A stretch of DNA of 64,000 nucleotides, from the NCBI GenBank assembly GCA_029959085.1, contig JARWIR010000027.1, positions 5,890,001-5,954,000 on the forward strand, written 5' to 3'. Within the stretch, counting starts at the first letter, position 1. The number at the start of each line of letters is the position of its first letter. This DNA is from Nemophila menziesii. Lineage: Eukaryota; Streptophyta; Magnoliopsida; Boraginales; Hydrophyllaceae. The translations under genes and the position numbers were made by a program. Positions 46,799 through 59,110 of this stretch are shown piece after piece. The notes under the pieces are model-generated. The model saw nothing but the letters and a program-made list of their open reading frames with translations. It had not been told where the DNA came from and did not search any database.

Positions 46799-47947
46799 CA
46801 CGCCAAGCTGCACCAGATCTTATGGAATTTTTTAACAAAGTTAAGGAATCAGAGGTCAAAAGCTATGGTATTATTATTAATAGCTTTCATGAACTTGAAA
46901 AAGATTATGTTGATTACTACAGAAATGTTTGTAACAAAAGATCATGGCTTATTGGTCCTCTATCACTAATACCTAATTGGGATAATACCTATATTTCTAT
47001 GTTTCGTGCAATTATAGAAAAATCCCACCTTTTCTAAATACGTGTAAGAATTCTTAAATATTTTATTTGATTCTTGATTTTTAGACATTTCCAATTTCGC
47101 AATTACTAACGAAACTAATAATAAGGAGGGAAATAGAAGAAGAAGAAAGGCGAAGGTACAAGGAAAAAACCAACTCCATCTTACGCTTTGTGGTTGTAAG
47201 ATCAATGGATTGAGGTAATTTACAATTTCTTTTTCGATTCAATTAATTGAATTCAGACAGGATTATCGAAATAAATAAATCATCACTCGATGAACACGAA
47301 TGTTTGCAATGGCTTGAATCCAAAAAATTAAATTATGTAATTTACGTATGTATTGGAAGTGTAGCACCCTTGAGTGATTCTCAATTACATGAGATTGCTT
47401 TAGGTCTTGAAGCTTCATATCATCCATTTATTTGGGTTGTTAAGAAAAGTAAATACATCGAAGAAGAAGATGATGGAAAATGGTTACCACAAGGATTCGA
47501 GGATAGAATCAAAGATAAGGGGATAATCATAAGAGGTTGGGCACCTCAACTCTTAATCTTAGACTATGAATCAACATGTGGATTCATAACTCATTGTTGA
47601 TGGAATTCAACACTCGAAGATGTATCTGCTGGTGTGCCAATGGGGACATGGCCTACATTTGCAGAACAATCTATGAATGAAAAGCTGTTAACAAAGTATT
47701 GAAAGTTGGTATAACTGTTGGTTCTCCATTATTGAATAGAGCTTTAAGTGGTGTGAAAAGGGAGGAAGTAACAGATGCAATCAAACATGTAATGGAAGGT
47801 GAAGAAGGTCTTCAAATGAAAAGCCGAGCAATGAGACTTAAGGACATGGCACACAAGGCTGTCCAACAAGGGGTTTCATCTTACAATGATTTGAGCTTTT
47901 TAATAGCAGAATTGAGTGTCTATCGTTCTCAAAGGAAGAAGATATAA
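46799..47947 (+). pseudogene. Captured UDP-glycosyltransferase fragment, C-terminal half
   Basis: Matches plant family-1 UGTs (UGT73-like), which move sugar from UDP-sugars to small molecules. 46805-46985 encodes AAPDLMEFFNKVKESEVKS and SWLIGPLSL. About 250 bp of unrelated sequence follows, and the frame resumes at 47247 with SSLDEHECLQWLESK and the PSPG donor-binding box at 47538-47669 (WAPQLLILDYEST, then FAEQSMNE). A TGA at 47598-47600 and a stop/frame change near 47700 interrupt it. The end at 47947 is the natural C-terminus type. A captured gene piece inside a MULE. Confidence 0.88.
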
Positions 47948-48082
47948 AGTGCTTACATATTTTTGTTATCAAATTTCAATCAGATCGACGTATTGAGATT
48001 TTATTGGCAGTTTTTTATATTTCCATGTTGTTTCATGGACAACTTTAAAGTCCACCACCACACCGCAGTAGACCCTGGTTTT

Positions 48083-48420
48083 CTTGCTAAGATAGTTTTA
48101 AGAGTGTAATGAATTCGAAGAGTAACCTTGTTGTTTGGGTTTTTGTTGTTTGTACTATTTTGTTATCTGTGTTGATCCGGGACTTGATATATGTCAATCG
48201 GTATGTTAATGAATACTTATAACTTATGATGCCATTGATCATATCATGATCCTTGCTAAGATAGTTTTAAGAGTGTAATGAATTCGAAGAGTAACCTTGT
48301 TGTTTGGGTTTTTGTTGTTTGTACTATTTTGTTATCCGTGTTGATCCGGGACTTGATATATGTCAATCGGTATGTTAATGAATACTTATAACTTATGATA
48401 CCATTGATCATATCATTATC
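48083..48420. repeat. 169-bp tandem duplication
   Basis: 48083-48251 and 48252-48420 are two adjacent, nearly identical 169-bp units (CTTGCTAAGATAGTTTTAAG to ATCATTATC). Differences are few (CTGTG/CCGTG, ATGCC/ATACC, ATGATC/ATTATC), so the duplication is young. It lies 3' of the UGT fragment. Confidence 0.93.
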
Positions 48421-49105
48421 CACCTCATAGAGTTTATTAAAGTACGTGAAATTCTATGTTTTATGATAATCTTTCAAGATATTGTTCTTTTACCTTTTAA
48501 CGTGTATAGTGCAAATTGTTGATTGTAATGTTTGCAATTTCAGTTTTTTTATTCAGATAGAGTATTCAAACACGAACGAGATCAATATTACTTTAAGATG
48601 AAAAATTCTGGAGAAAGAAATTTAAAATTTGAAATGTATCTAGTATTTGACAATTTTGCTAATACAGGGACCAATTGGCAAGGATTTTTCTCCGAGTTAG
48701 ATTGCATTGTAGGTCCTTGTAGTATGCAAGAATTACACTATATTCTTAGATTATACAACAAATGTATTTTAGATCCCAATATTATAATATTATGGCTTAG
48801 AAATTATATCTTCCAATTCGAGAATTATATCATAATGATCCTTAATCCCTTGAGCTCCAGCTCCATCATCATTGATCATATCATCTTGCATTAGCTTCTC
48901 CTATAATATAAAATTCTCCATTTCCCTCTTTAGTAAGATTATTTGATCTGAAGAGAATAATGTCCCTATCTTCAATGCCATCGAAATTACAGTATAAACC
49001 TCACCCCTCACCTTCCTTCATAAATCAACAAGCTAATACTTCGTGCAATCAGTCTTGGCATAAGCGTATTCCATATTAGAATTGAATTATGGTTTAATAG
49101 CGAAA
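48421..49105. other. MULE interior without recognised gene
   Basis: One 120-codon plus frame (48532-48894) and a minus-strand coding-like stretch around 48890-48800 have no domain I recognise. The segment may be more captured host DNA. Confidence 0.4.
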
Positions 49106-49540
49106 TCATGCTCGTTTAATAATAATACCATAGCTTTTGACCTTTGATTCCTTAACTCTATTAAAAAAATCCATAAGATCTGGTGCGGCTTCACCAAGTT
49201 CAAATTCAGGCACTTGCACTTTGGTGAACTCAATCTCATTCAGGAAGTGAGAGAGGACTAATGGTTGAGTATCAGAATAAACATTGTTGAATTGCTTGTA
49301 ATATCTCAAGTTCTCCGAAGTACAGAGAGCAAAAAGACTTAGACCATGAAAAACCAACCTTGGGATATCGAATTCAGCAGCAATATCAGTATTCCATGGG
49401 AAGGACATGTCAGCAACAAGACAATCAGGAGACCAAATAGTGAACGTTCCAGCAAATAAGTCCGAATAGCTGTTCCAGATATTCTTCCATTTTTATCAAA
49501 CTGAAGCTCCACAAACTTCCCAAAACGATAGTTCATCATC
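49106..49540 (-). pseudogene. Captured UDP-glycosyltransferase fragment, N-terminal half
   Basis: Minus strand. The frame reads [20 protein letters not shown], then [17 protein letters not shown] and DLMDFFNRVKESKVKSYGII, the N-terminal acceptor-domain region of plant UGT73-like enzymes. The piece upstream of 49480 is in a shifted frame. It ends within the same motif with which the plus-strand fragment begins (EFFNKVKESEVKSYGII at 46823), so the two overlap by about 20-25 residues but differ in sequence: they come from different paralogues or have diverged. Confidence 0.82.
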
Positions 49541-49667
49541 ATATACCCATTATTTTATTGAACAAATACAAAAAAATGGAAAATGATCATTAACACCAGA
49601 ACAAGGAAATACCTTAATGAAGGAATCAGAAGAAATCGAAACAATAGAAAATTCAATTTTTTTAACC

Positions 49668-49920
49668 TTAGTTTGGGTTCTTCTCCAAGCCGGTGTTGAT
49701 GATGGTGGAGAAAGGTTCTGAGTGGTGGTGTTTTCCTTGTGCAGAGAGTGGCTTGGTGTGGGAAGGTGAGTGTGAAGAGATATTTTTTTATTTTACCTTA
49801 ATTCGGGTTCTTCAATTGTTGATGGCGTTTGGAAGCCGGTTGATGATGGTGGAGAAGGGAGCTTGAGTGGCGGCGATTTCTTTTTGTGCAGAGAGCGGCT
49901 TGGCATGAGGGCGGTTGGAA
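49668..49920. repeat. Two imperfect direct repeats of about 125 bp near the right MULE TIR
   Basis: 49668-49785 and 49797-49920 share TTGGGTTCTTC, GATGATGGTGGAGAA, GGCGATTTC-like and GTGCAGAGAG blocks. The second runs into the TIR. Confidence 0.7.
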
Positions 49921-50203
49921 TGAGTTACTAATTTGGGTTCGATTGAGGTGGAGCGCTTCAAGAAGAAAGAAGAAGGATGTTTAAAAAATATTTTAAAAAA
50001 TTTAATGACATGGAATTGTTGATGACTTAACGCCTAGGTGGAGCTAAGGTGGCGCTGAGGTGGCGGTGACATGGCGCCATGTGATGTTGACTAACTGTCA
50101 ATTGACAGAAAAATAGAAAAAAAGCAAAATACTGGCGAAAAAGGGTAAAATTAAAAATGCTGTACTTTGGCCAATGTTAAAGGGCTTCCCGTTGGCTTTA
50201 CCA
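49899..50203 (-). repeat. Right terminal inverted repeat of the MULE
   Basis: Complement of the left TIR, with similar order and spacing to the end at 50203. It is about 60-90 bp shorter than the left because it lacks the inner duplication. Confidence 0.88.
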
Positions 50204-50225
50204 TACCTCTTATCCTTTTCTTTAA

Positions 50226-50361
50226 GGGTAAGACTTCCATCCAATATTGGATGCTCCAATATTCATATCATGGCCATTGCTTATTAATAAATTAGTTACT
50301 TTTGTAAGTTTAAAACATGGGATATGTGTATTAATATTAATATTGGATGGAAGAATTTTCA
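50226..50361. mobile_element. MULE-type MITE, second copy (136 bp)
   Basis: Same TIR core as 13410-13588 (CTTCCATCCAATATTGGATG and complement), opposite orientation and internally shorter. 9-bp duplication TTTCTTTAA / TTTCTTCAA (50217-50225 and 50362-50370) with one mismatch. Begins only 14 bp after the large MULE's own target duplication. Confidence 0.78.
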
Positions 50362-50372
50362 TTTCTTCAATG

Positions 50373-50463
50373 GAAAATTATTCCATCCAAAATATTGGAT
50401 GATCCTACACCAATTACATTTATACACATACTCCATGTTTTAAACTTACAGAAGAAACTAATT
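50373..50463. mobile_element. Partial third MITE copy
   Basis: GGAAAATTATTCCATCC, then ATATTGGATGATCCTACACC and ATGTTTTAAACTTAC, match the left half of 13410-13588. The right half is missing. Confidence 0.65.
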
Positions 50464-51110
50464 ATACTATCAATTCTTTTGTTTTATTAAAAAATCTCTC
50501 CTATTTCCAAACAAACCCTAAACCACCAGATTTATCTCTTATCTCTTTTCCTTGCTACTGTGGAAGGAAGGGACCTCTCCTTTTTCTTTTCTTTCTAATA
50601 CTCCTTTCTCCCTCAATTATCTTACTAGATCTGATGCTTAACTCACATATCTCAAAACCCTTTAAGAAAATTGTAATAAGATTAGCAAGCACAATTTTAG
50701 ATAATATTATCTTGTGTGGTCTTTAAAGTATTGTTGGAATTTTTTCCCTAAATTCTATGTTAATCATCCTTATTAGACAGGAGAAGGGGTTTCTCCTAAA
50801 TCTAAACCCTTGTTCTTCATCAGTATTTATCGCCAACGATCTAGTTTTCTTCTAACTGAACACACTCCTGTGCTGCTGAGGCCTTAATACAATAGATCTT
50901 GGTGCAACCGTGGTGAATATACTGTAAGATTGTTTTTTATTGTTTGTTTCTCTGTTGGTGATTTTGAAATTTTGAGGATTGTTTGTATTGTCATTTCAAA
51001 TATGTCTCTTTTATTGTGTATATTACCCGAATTAAGACAGCCCATACAAATTTAGAGTTTCCTATTTGCATTCTTTTTTAGATGCTTAACTCTTTGTAAT
51101 AAAATTGTGG
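50464..51110. other. Sequence with 5'-UTR/promoter character, no gene
   Basis: Pyrimidine-rich stretches (50480-50620, TCTCTTTTCC and CTTTCTCCCTC) resemble plant leader sequence ahead of the gene-like segment starting near 51111. No TATA box or ORF can be assigned with confidence. Confidence 0.35.
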
Positions 51111-52764
51111 ATTCTAGGCCCATGAAGTTTTCTAGTTGCAAAGTTTAGTGTAGTTTTGCCTATCCTAGTTGACATTGAAATTATGGTAAATTTTTCTTTT
51201 GTTGAAATTCATCATCTCAACAGATTGGCAACCCAAGTTCAAAATCTAACCATGTATATGACTCTTGCATTTCTTGTCTATGATCCAACCATTTTCTTGG
51301 CTCCTTTGAATCTTATTTGGTGTAGAGATTCTACTTTTGTTTTAATGCTTGAGAAAACCTCCAGCAACAATACAGATCTATTTCTAGTAAGTGTTATTGT
51401 GCTATGTTTTGGTTTAATTTGCAGGGTATCTATCCCTTTATACTGTTTTTTTAGCTTATTCCCGTACTTGGCAAGTGTTGCCTTTTTATTTTATTGTGGA
51501 CTTGGTATATTTTTTCATATCTTTATTAATGGAAGATCTTTTGACTAAAAATGATGCAAAAAGAGTTAGATAAATATGTTTTGACGGATAAATTAGGAGA
51601 CCTCCTCTTAAGATATGTGATTTATTTAGATTGTATAAAAAATGCAACTAAATTGCCCTATGGTTACCTATATAATGTAAAAGTTGGAGTATATATTTGC
51701 ATTATTAGTCCTTAAAAAAGAGCTTCCAGTGTTATGTCGGGTATGTGATTTGACTTTCATAAAAACAATCTCAATATATGTGATTAAACTTATCTATTTT
51801 TGCAACTATAATGTCATGTAGTTTGTATATTTCTTTTTCATAATTTTTTTATTTAATTTACAGGAAAATCGATCGTTGGTCATGATATTTCAAGTAAATG
51901 GAACTGTTATTGTAATCAACTTGGTAAGTCCCACTTGACACTTTTTTATTTTTTATTTCTAGATTGTAAAACCTCTTTTATTTAACAATGATGGAAGTAT
52001 TTGTTAGTATAGTTATACATATCCCTATGTTTCATTTTCAGTTGCTTGATTTCTTTTTTAACATTATAAATTACTAAGCTGATCCACAGTTTGTAAAACC
52101 TTGTGAAGAAAAAGTAAAATACTCTCTAGTGCAGTATAGTGCAGTATATGAGGATTAATCTTAAGAACTAGACAAATTTGATTCTTTACTTCTCAAGTTT
52201 TGGAAGAAAAGTTGTGACTTTTTATCAGTATAATTTGATTTAGTATTAAATTTTAAAATAATCATGTCTTCTATTATGTTTTATATAGAAATGATAGAAA
52301 AGAGTGAGTTTCGGGATGAATGGTACATTTATAGTTTTTATATAGAGTTGTGTAATACAAACATATTAATCATAATTGTATATTGTTAAGTATGAGTTAC
52401 CATGGTTAAATATAGATATGATAGCTAATATCGCTTATATATTTAAAAGATGATGTTAATACTTTATTGACTTGATTCAGCTACTGACAAAATCTTTGAC
52501 TCACCTCTGTCATTCAATTGTCCCCATAAACCTGTCGAGAGATCACTGACCCCTTGTTAAACCGTGTTGTCATAAATCTTACTAGCCTTTACTTACATTT
52601 ATTGCACAAAGATCCCTACTAGTTTCTTTTCTTGATTTTGAGTTCTCTTAGTTTCTAAAAGTAAGTTTTTCAAAATTCCTTTTTAGGTAGTTTACTCTTT
52701 TTCTTTATTCTACTTTTGATCACCCTTTATTCTTTTATTGTTCTTTTACTGATTTCTTTTTTAT
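51111..52764 (+). repeat. Direct-orientation partner of the inverted segment 1304-2977
   Basis: Mirrors 1304-2977 in opposite orientation. It contains the gene-like frame at 51156-51548 and an exon-like piece at 51865-51926 (TTTACAG before, GTAAG after). It continues past the point where the left copy is cut by its LTR insertion. Confidence 0.8.
51156..51548 (+). pseudogene. Degenerate gene-like frame, 130 codons, family unknown
   Basis: Starts MPILVDIEIMVNFSFVEIHH and becomes strongly hydrophobic in the second half (FLYCGLGIFFHIFI). The inverted copy preserves most residues but not the single frame. A GTAAGT at about 51387 and a TTTGCAG at about 51418 look like splice signals, yet only about 38 bp lie between them, too short for a normal plant intron. 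Could be a decayed exon or a chance frame in a conserved repeat. Confidence 0.3.
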
Positions 52765-54139
52765 TTGTGGTTTGTTATTTGTGATCTTTTCAAAATTTAT
52801 CAGTTTCTTTGCGTGTGTATCAGATTTATTTCAATCTGCATGTGTAAGTTTGAGCATAATTCTTTAGTTTCATGTACTTAACTGAAATTTACACAATAGG
52901 TCCCTATATTACGTGAAACACTCAATAATACACCAAAGAAAATATATCCATGTGTTATATATTAGAAGTTCAATTCTACTTTCTAGGGATATTTTTTGCA
53001 ATTTTTCGGAATAACATGGGATATATTTCCTACTTTTGGAGTAAAACGAAGATATTTGTATCCTTGTGGTACACATCAATGTTGCAAAACAACCCCTCTA
53101 GTGGTATATTTTCTATAATTTGGAATCACACGGGGTATGTTTGCAATTTTTTGATTAACATAGGGGTATATTAGCTATCTTTGGGATAACACATGGATGA
53201 TGTTGCTAATTAACTTTGTTGGTTCTTTGTAGATTCATAATATTTCGGGTTTCGCTGAGGTTGAAGAAAACAAATACGCAATCATGATATATTTCGAAAT
53301 AAGGAAGCAAAAATATCTCTAGGCATTAGACAAGTAAGTGAGATCATAATTAATTATTTTTCCATTGTCCCAAAACTATATCAGCTTCAGAATCACTTCT
53401 ATTATAAAATTTGCATATTTGCGAGTTGAAATACACTAAGTTCTTGCATTAGCACAAGATGGTATTCATCAACTATGGAGATGGTCAAAACCAGGCTTTT
53501 AACTCTGAAAGTGAAGCAACAACAAATTCCCCTCAACTATGGAAAATGAGGAGTGGATTTCAAATGATTAAGAATGTAAATGCATAGATTATAGATTATA
53601 TTTTACCTTGCTTTGACCAAAAACGATGCGTATGTTGCATCACTCTAGGGGATCCGATAGTTTTGTACAAAATAGGTAATTTACAATATAGATCCTTAAG
53701 TTAGGCAAGGATTGCAATGTGGTCGAATTGTGATGAATTTTGTATTTTGATTTTTCTTTTCTGAAGCAAGTATTTGCCCGCTAAGAGAAAAAGGCAGAAG
53801 GACGATTCTTCCGAGTCCAATAGTGAGCAGCATAGATAATCTGCAACTTTTTAAGTCTTTTCTTTTGCCAAGTAATTTTTCCATCAGTATAAAATTTCTT
53901 CTTCATTTTCCTTTTGCAGTGAGTTGGATGGGAAATAAATGAAAGATGTTAAAGCTGTTTTTATTTGTACGGATCATGATGAAAAAAGAGACGGGTACCT
54001 AATTCTATGTGTCATTTTTCTCCTTAGACATCAAACTTTAAAAGGATGTTTACATGATTTTTTTAGTTAAAAATTTTGGAATTTATTTTTACCTTACATG
54101 ATTTTTTTTGGGTGTTATTTATGTTTTGATAATGGACGC
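52765..54139. other. Non-coding or gene-remnant sequence before copy B
   Basis: 52900-53220 has irregular blocks with TATATT and CACGGGGTAT/ACATGGGATAT themes. A possible last exon at 53771-53839 reads LPAKRKRQKDDSSESNSE and stops, a basic nuclear-localisation-like then acidic tail. 53910-53930 repeats the TTTTGCAGTGAGTTGG border seen at 14395. No complete gene. Confidence 0.4.
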
Positions 54140-54403
54140 TGTATAAATATTAGAATTTATATATATGTATCCTAATGAGTGTAAGGTTATAAACTTTTTA
54201 CATTTACCTTTTTAAAGTAGCATAAGTGTATTATATGAAGAGTCATATATTTTCAATAAATATAAAATCCTCCTATCATTATTTCTTATACAATTTGAAC
54301 GAAATTTGAATGAAAGGAAACATATTATACTCTACTCTTCTCTTGTATCTTTTGTCTTGTCTTCTCTTATATATCGCTATCTCTTCTCCTTTAATTTATA
54401 TCA
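54140..54403 (+). repeat. Copia-like LTR, copy B (264 bp)
   Basis: Starts TGTATA and ends TATATCA; matches 2972-3225. This copy defines the LTR's 5' end. Confidence 0.55.
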
Positions 54404-54418
54404 CGTTATTAGTACAAG
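54404..54418 (+). other. Putative primer-binding site, copy B (mutated)
   Basis: CGTTATTAGTACAAG, against CGTTATCAGCACGAG in copy A. Confidence 0.4.
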
Positions 54419-54569
54419 TTCACTCTTTTGATTTTATAGAAGAGGTAAGTATTTTGATATTATTTATATAGTTATCGTTCTAATGTTTTATTAATATATT
54501 TGTATATTTTATACTAATAGATTTTTTTAGTATAATTTTGTATGTATTCTACAACAAATACTATATATT

Positions 54570-55040
54570 AGAAGCATATACAAAAATTTGTACGCTTGAA
54601 GCCTACAACAATATATATAAGAAATATAGGTCCGAAACCTACATTAATATATATAAGAAATATATATGCCAAAAGCATATAAAAAAATTAATAGGGTTGA
54701 AGCTTGCGTCATATTTTATATTCCGGAAGTATAAGAGAAATTTTATTGGATTGAAACTTACATTAAATTTTTGTATGCCAGATGCATATACAAAATTTTA
54801 TAGACCGAAAGTCTAGAGCACAATTTATACGCCCGAAGTATAGAACAAATTATCTAATTTGAAGTTAAGATTAAATTTTAATGAGTTGACGCATTAATCA
54901 ACTTTTTTTAAAGGCTCGAAAGCCAAGTCAAATTTTTAAAGGATGAAATCTGGATTAAATTTTAAAGACTCGAAACTTATATAAATTTTCAAAGGCTTAT
55001 AGGCTAGATTATATTTTAATGGCTCGTTGAAGAATTGCAA
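54570..55040 (+). repeat. Leader array of mini-hairpins, copy B
   Basis: Same array as 8775-9315, shorter mainly because the AT microsatellite is reduced. Some stems are disrupted by substitutions (GCCAGATGCATA near 54778; AAAGCC near 54918). Confidence 0.55.
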
Positions 55041-57494
55041 AGACTCGAACTCTTAATTCAAAATTATGGGTGTGAAGAGAAAAAGTGTTATATGACAATT
55101 AGATTCATATGGACCGTGGATATTTAAGAATTGAATTGTGTGAAATGAAAAGAATATGAATTATATTTGTAAAGACTTGATAATATAAATATGTTTCTAA
55201 TTTTTATACCCGTAGTTCGTCGATTTTACATTAATGGAGATAATTTTAATGAACCAAAATTAAGTTCATATATATAATTCCCAAAATAATATTATGAATC
55301 AAAAGTTAGTTGATATATTTTTCTTATCACTTGAAAAAATATTTCTTGAAAAATTGAAGAATTTATTTTAGTAACAAAATGATTTTATTTATATATTTGA
55401 CATAAAATTAGGGAAAGATAAGTTGAACTACATAATTTTATGAAGTGAACGATCATTTTGGGATAATTTGTTCCTAAGTTTGCATGATAAGGTTTTGAAC
55501 CAGAAACCTCCCTTATAAATGATTATAATCTTGTTATTTGGACAACCTAATTATTGTTTAGTAACTATACAAAGACGAGCAAATGTAATATTACCGGATG
55601 AAATATATATTCGTATCCTTGTATTATATCATGTATATACCCTCACTTAGGATCTCCGTTAGGTAAGATATAACAAATATTGGGGAAATATGCCTCACTT
55701 AGGTCCCATACACACTCAAAAAGATGTCTCGTAAGTAGATTAATCTATCACAAAAGATGAGACATCAATAAGAAAACATGAAGTGTAATTAAGATCATTT
55801 GAATTGCTCCATTTAGTTTTAGTTGATTCCCAATTACCAAATCAAGAATGTATAATCCTTCAAAGATCCAAATTAACAACACCTCGACAAACCTTCATCG
55901 ATATAAAATCCTTAGGTTTCATGAATTTCTACTAATATCACAATTCTTGATATATGAAAATACTTTTACTATTACTTATATATGCGATAGTTAATACTTA
56001 CTCAACTTAAATCATTATTTAACAAAAGAAATTAACCAAAAATATAGCAAAAATATAATGGAAAAAAGTAAGTTATAATACTCTACACATTTCTTAATTA
56101 CTACTCAAATCATTACTACTTACTATCAAATGATGTATTGATAGTTGAGATATCGTCAGATATGCTCAAATCACATCTCAAAACACAAAATTAGTAAAAA
56201 AACACCTTATTTGCTTTCTCTACAGTAGAAAACTCAATATGGCCATAACTTTCATATGCACGAAAGACATTCTAACAAAAAGATTATCACACATTATGCA
56301 GAAATAACAAGTTCATTGATGACAATGCAGAAATTCACCTGGGAATGAAAATATCATACTTTGAGAGAAATTGACATAACATACTAACATGATTGTCGTA
56401 AAAGTCACATTGGACAATCAACTACTTCATACCCCTCCTCTTCTTAAGGCGCATCTCATAATCCATGCAAAGAAGGATCAAATGTTCTTTTAAACAGAAG
56501 TGAAAAAAGCATTGTACACCACCACACTGGTTCTTTTAGAAGCATTGTACATTACCTTGCTTTTTCTATTAGAAGCATCATGCAAAATATCTCATTTGAA
56601 TTCTCGTTTGAAATGACTAGAGCCACAGTTATGTATCAGATCACAAAAGACTATCAATTTAATTGGAAGGGAGGCAGAGAGGGGATTAGAGAGAGACAGT
56701 TTTGCAAAAAGAGTTTTTGTACAAAATCATACAACATCAAAACGATTTCGCTGCTATATATCTTTTTTCTTTTCCAACCATATAGGAGCTCCAATTTTTT
56801 TTGTATCTACTCTATGCTCATAAAACCGAGATAACCAAAACAATTTAAATATTGAAAATCGTTTTCATTCATTTTCACTAACTTGAGCTTTATCACAAGC
56901 GATGATCTTAACCACATATATCATTTTTGGATAAAAGAGAAAAAATAAATGCTACAATTAACCTAAAAAATATTTTAATTGCAAACACTATTGGGTCATC
57001 CTTAACATCTTCAGACTTACTAATTGAATTTCACATTGTTCTTTTTGAAGGCAAAGCTTCAATCACAACATCCACTATATTAGTTATGCATGATGATGTG
57101 AAAATTTAAAGACGTGACACAACCCTAGTTTCCTAAACCTAATTCAAGAGCTAATTCTCTATACTCCATAATTCATGAACCCTGTTTCAAGGAAATCCGC
57201 TATATTTGACTTTCTTGTTAAAAATGACATACACAAACTTTCTTTACCTCATACACAAACTTCTATCTACTATAAATTTAGTAAACACTAACAATTTATA
57301 TATCTATATTGAAAATCATTGAACCAATAAACAAATCAAAACATACATACATAATGATAATTATTAGTAAACTCCCTCACTATAGGCATGAACAACGAAC
57401 AATTGACCCTAATTTCTCCAATTATGAAACCAGTTATTGAAAGAAGAGTAGAGATTTTTCCAACGTTTAACTGTTGCTTGATTTCAACTCTCGC
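55041..57494. other. Non-coding part of copy B, matching 9316-11739
   Basis: Collinear with copy A. Carries the recurring frame at 56580-56834 (FSFEMTRATVMYQIT). No gene assigned. Confidence 0.5.
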
Positions 57495-59110
57495 CATCAA
57501 TTATGTTCCGCCAACTTGATTATTTTCTTTACCACCGGCTATTTAGTTGCTGCTGAAGACTATCTAATACACTATATTATCTGAGAAAGATGATTCCAAA
57601 ATCATGCGGGCTTATATATCAACTCAAACACGCAATATCTTGACAATGTAAGATTCCAAAATTTTAGGAATCTGTAAAGATTCTAGCCATTTTTTTGTTT
57701 ACTTTCTCATTCTTTTTATATCTTTAGCCTTCACGCATATACAACTTGTTGGTTTAGGACTTCTCCTTAAATTAATTGAAATATGTTGCAGGAAAAAATT
57801 CAAATTATTACCCAAAAAATAGTGAACTCTCCAACAAAGTATTTGTTTGAAAATATGAATGTGGACTATCTGTTACTATTTGTTGTTATATAATCCTTTT
57901 TAGGTTTTTTTAATGTCACAATTCTTTAAATTGATAAGTGTTAATTAATGTCTATTATTTCGCTTAACTTTTCATATTTTGCATGATTCTTTAGCAATAA
58001 TTTTTCAGAGACATCTTTCGAATCCTTCACTTTTTATTTTCTTAGCTTTAATTTCATCCTATACTTCTAGAGGTCATATCTCATTGTGTGTCTGTATTTT
58101 GTACTTGAGGTGAACTACATACTTCCTCACAAACTATTTATCTTCATTTCATTCAATTGATTAAAGTTTGCTGTATTAATTGTAATATCCATTCATTATG
58201 AGTCAATTTATCTTTTAGTAACCAAACTCTCATTATAAACAATAAGCATGTTCAAGGTGTCAATGAGAACCGACCATTAATCACCCGTCAACGATGAAGT
58301 GTTTAAGCTTACTCAGAGACACACTTAATGAGCATGCTACATGAGCTAAACTGAGTATCTCCTACAACCACTATTTATTAGCCATCACCACCAGCACTAC
58401 CGAAAGTAGTATTGAGAATATGCTCAGTGGTCTGAGTCTTTTACAATACTTAGTATTTTATATTGAACGTAATTTATATTATCAAGCATGATCAAAAAAC
58501 GACGTTGACCCATTTTCAATGATCATGCTCGGCGTTCAGACCAAAAAAATTAAAAAAAATATATAAATTAACATAAAATAATCACAATAATGCTTACATG
58601 CCAATAATGAGAGAGAGTTCTCAGAAGTCCAAGCCATGGAAGATTGTTTTCAACGACCATAAAATTGTTTGGCAAGATCATAACATGTTTCGTATGGAGA
58701 GTGTGCTCCATATTTTACAGGGAATAGTAAAAAATATTAAAATTCATTTTACAGTTGTCTTTTCTCATTGTACACATCTCTCTTTTTCGAGAGATTGTAC
58801 TTATATTTTTCCCACCTAGATTTATTGTATAGACTTCTTGTGGGGAAAGTAGCTAAACCTTTTTATTAACTTAAATATATAACTTTTATTAACTTAAAAT
58901 ATATAAGACTTCCATCCATTATGTAACTCATAATCATTAATTATAATAATAAAACATTTGCAAATTGATAAATTAAAAAGTTACCATAATTAGTTTTATT
59001 GAGTTTAAAATATAAGGTATGTATCATAAAATGACTAAAAGTGATATTAGAACATTCAACATTGCATAAAAGAAAACTGATATTTATTAACCTGATAAAA
59101 TTATTTTGTT
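57495..59110. repeat. Repeat unit R, first unit of copy B
   Basis: Matches 11740-13365 and carries the same landmarks, including the GAGAGATTG..TTCCCAC hairpin region near 58810-58850. Confidence 0.7.

Larger units (their letters stand above)
37173..50203. mobile_element. Pack-MULE (Mutator-like element) with a nested CACTA
   Basis: Long terminal inverted repeats start GGGTAAAGCC on the left and TGGTAAAGCC on the right complement, and continue similar for about 300 bp (AAGCCCTTTAACATTGGCC, CATGGCGCCATGTCACC). A perfect 9-bp target duplication TACCTCTTA lies at 37164-37172 and 50204-50212, the Mutator hallmark. No MURA transposase is seen. The interior holds two pieces of UDP-glycosyltransferase genes, so this is a non-autonomous gene-capturing MULE. 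Without the CACTA it is about 3.8 kb. Confidence 0.92.

Noticed and set aside
48532..48894. 120-codon frame in the MULE interior as a gene
   Set aside because: No domain, poor start context, within decayed captured sequence.
37173..50203. Treating the whole block as one CACTA element
   Set aside because: Outer ends have a 9-bp TSD and GGGTAAAG termini (MULE); only 37562-46795 has CACTA ends with a 3-bp TSD.
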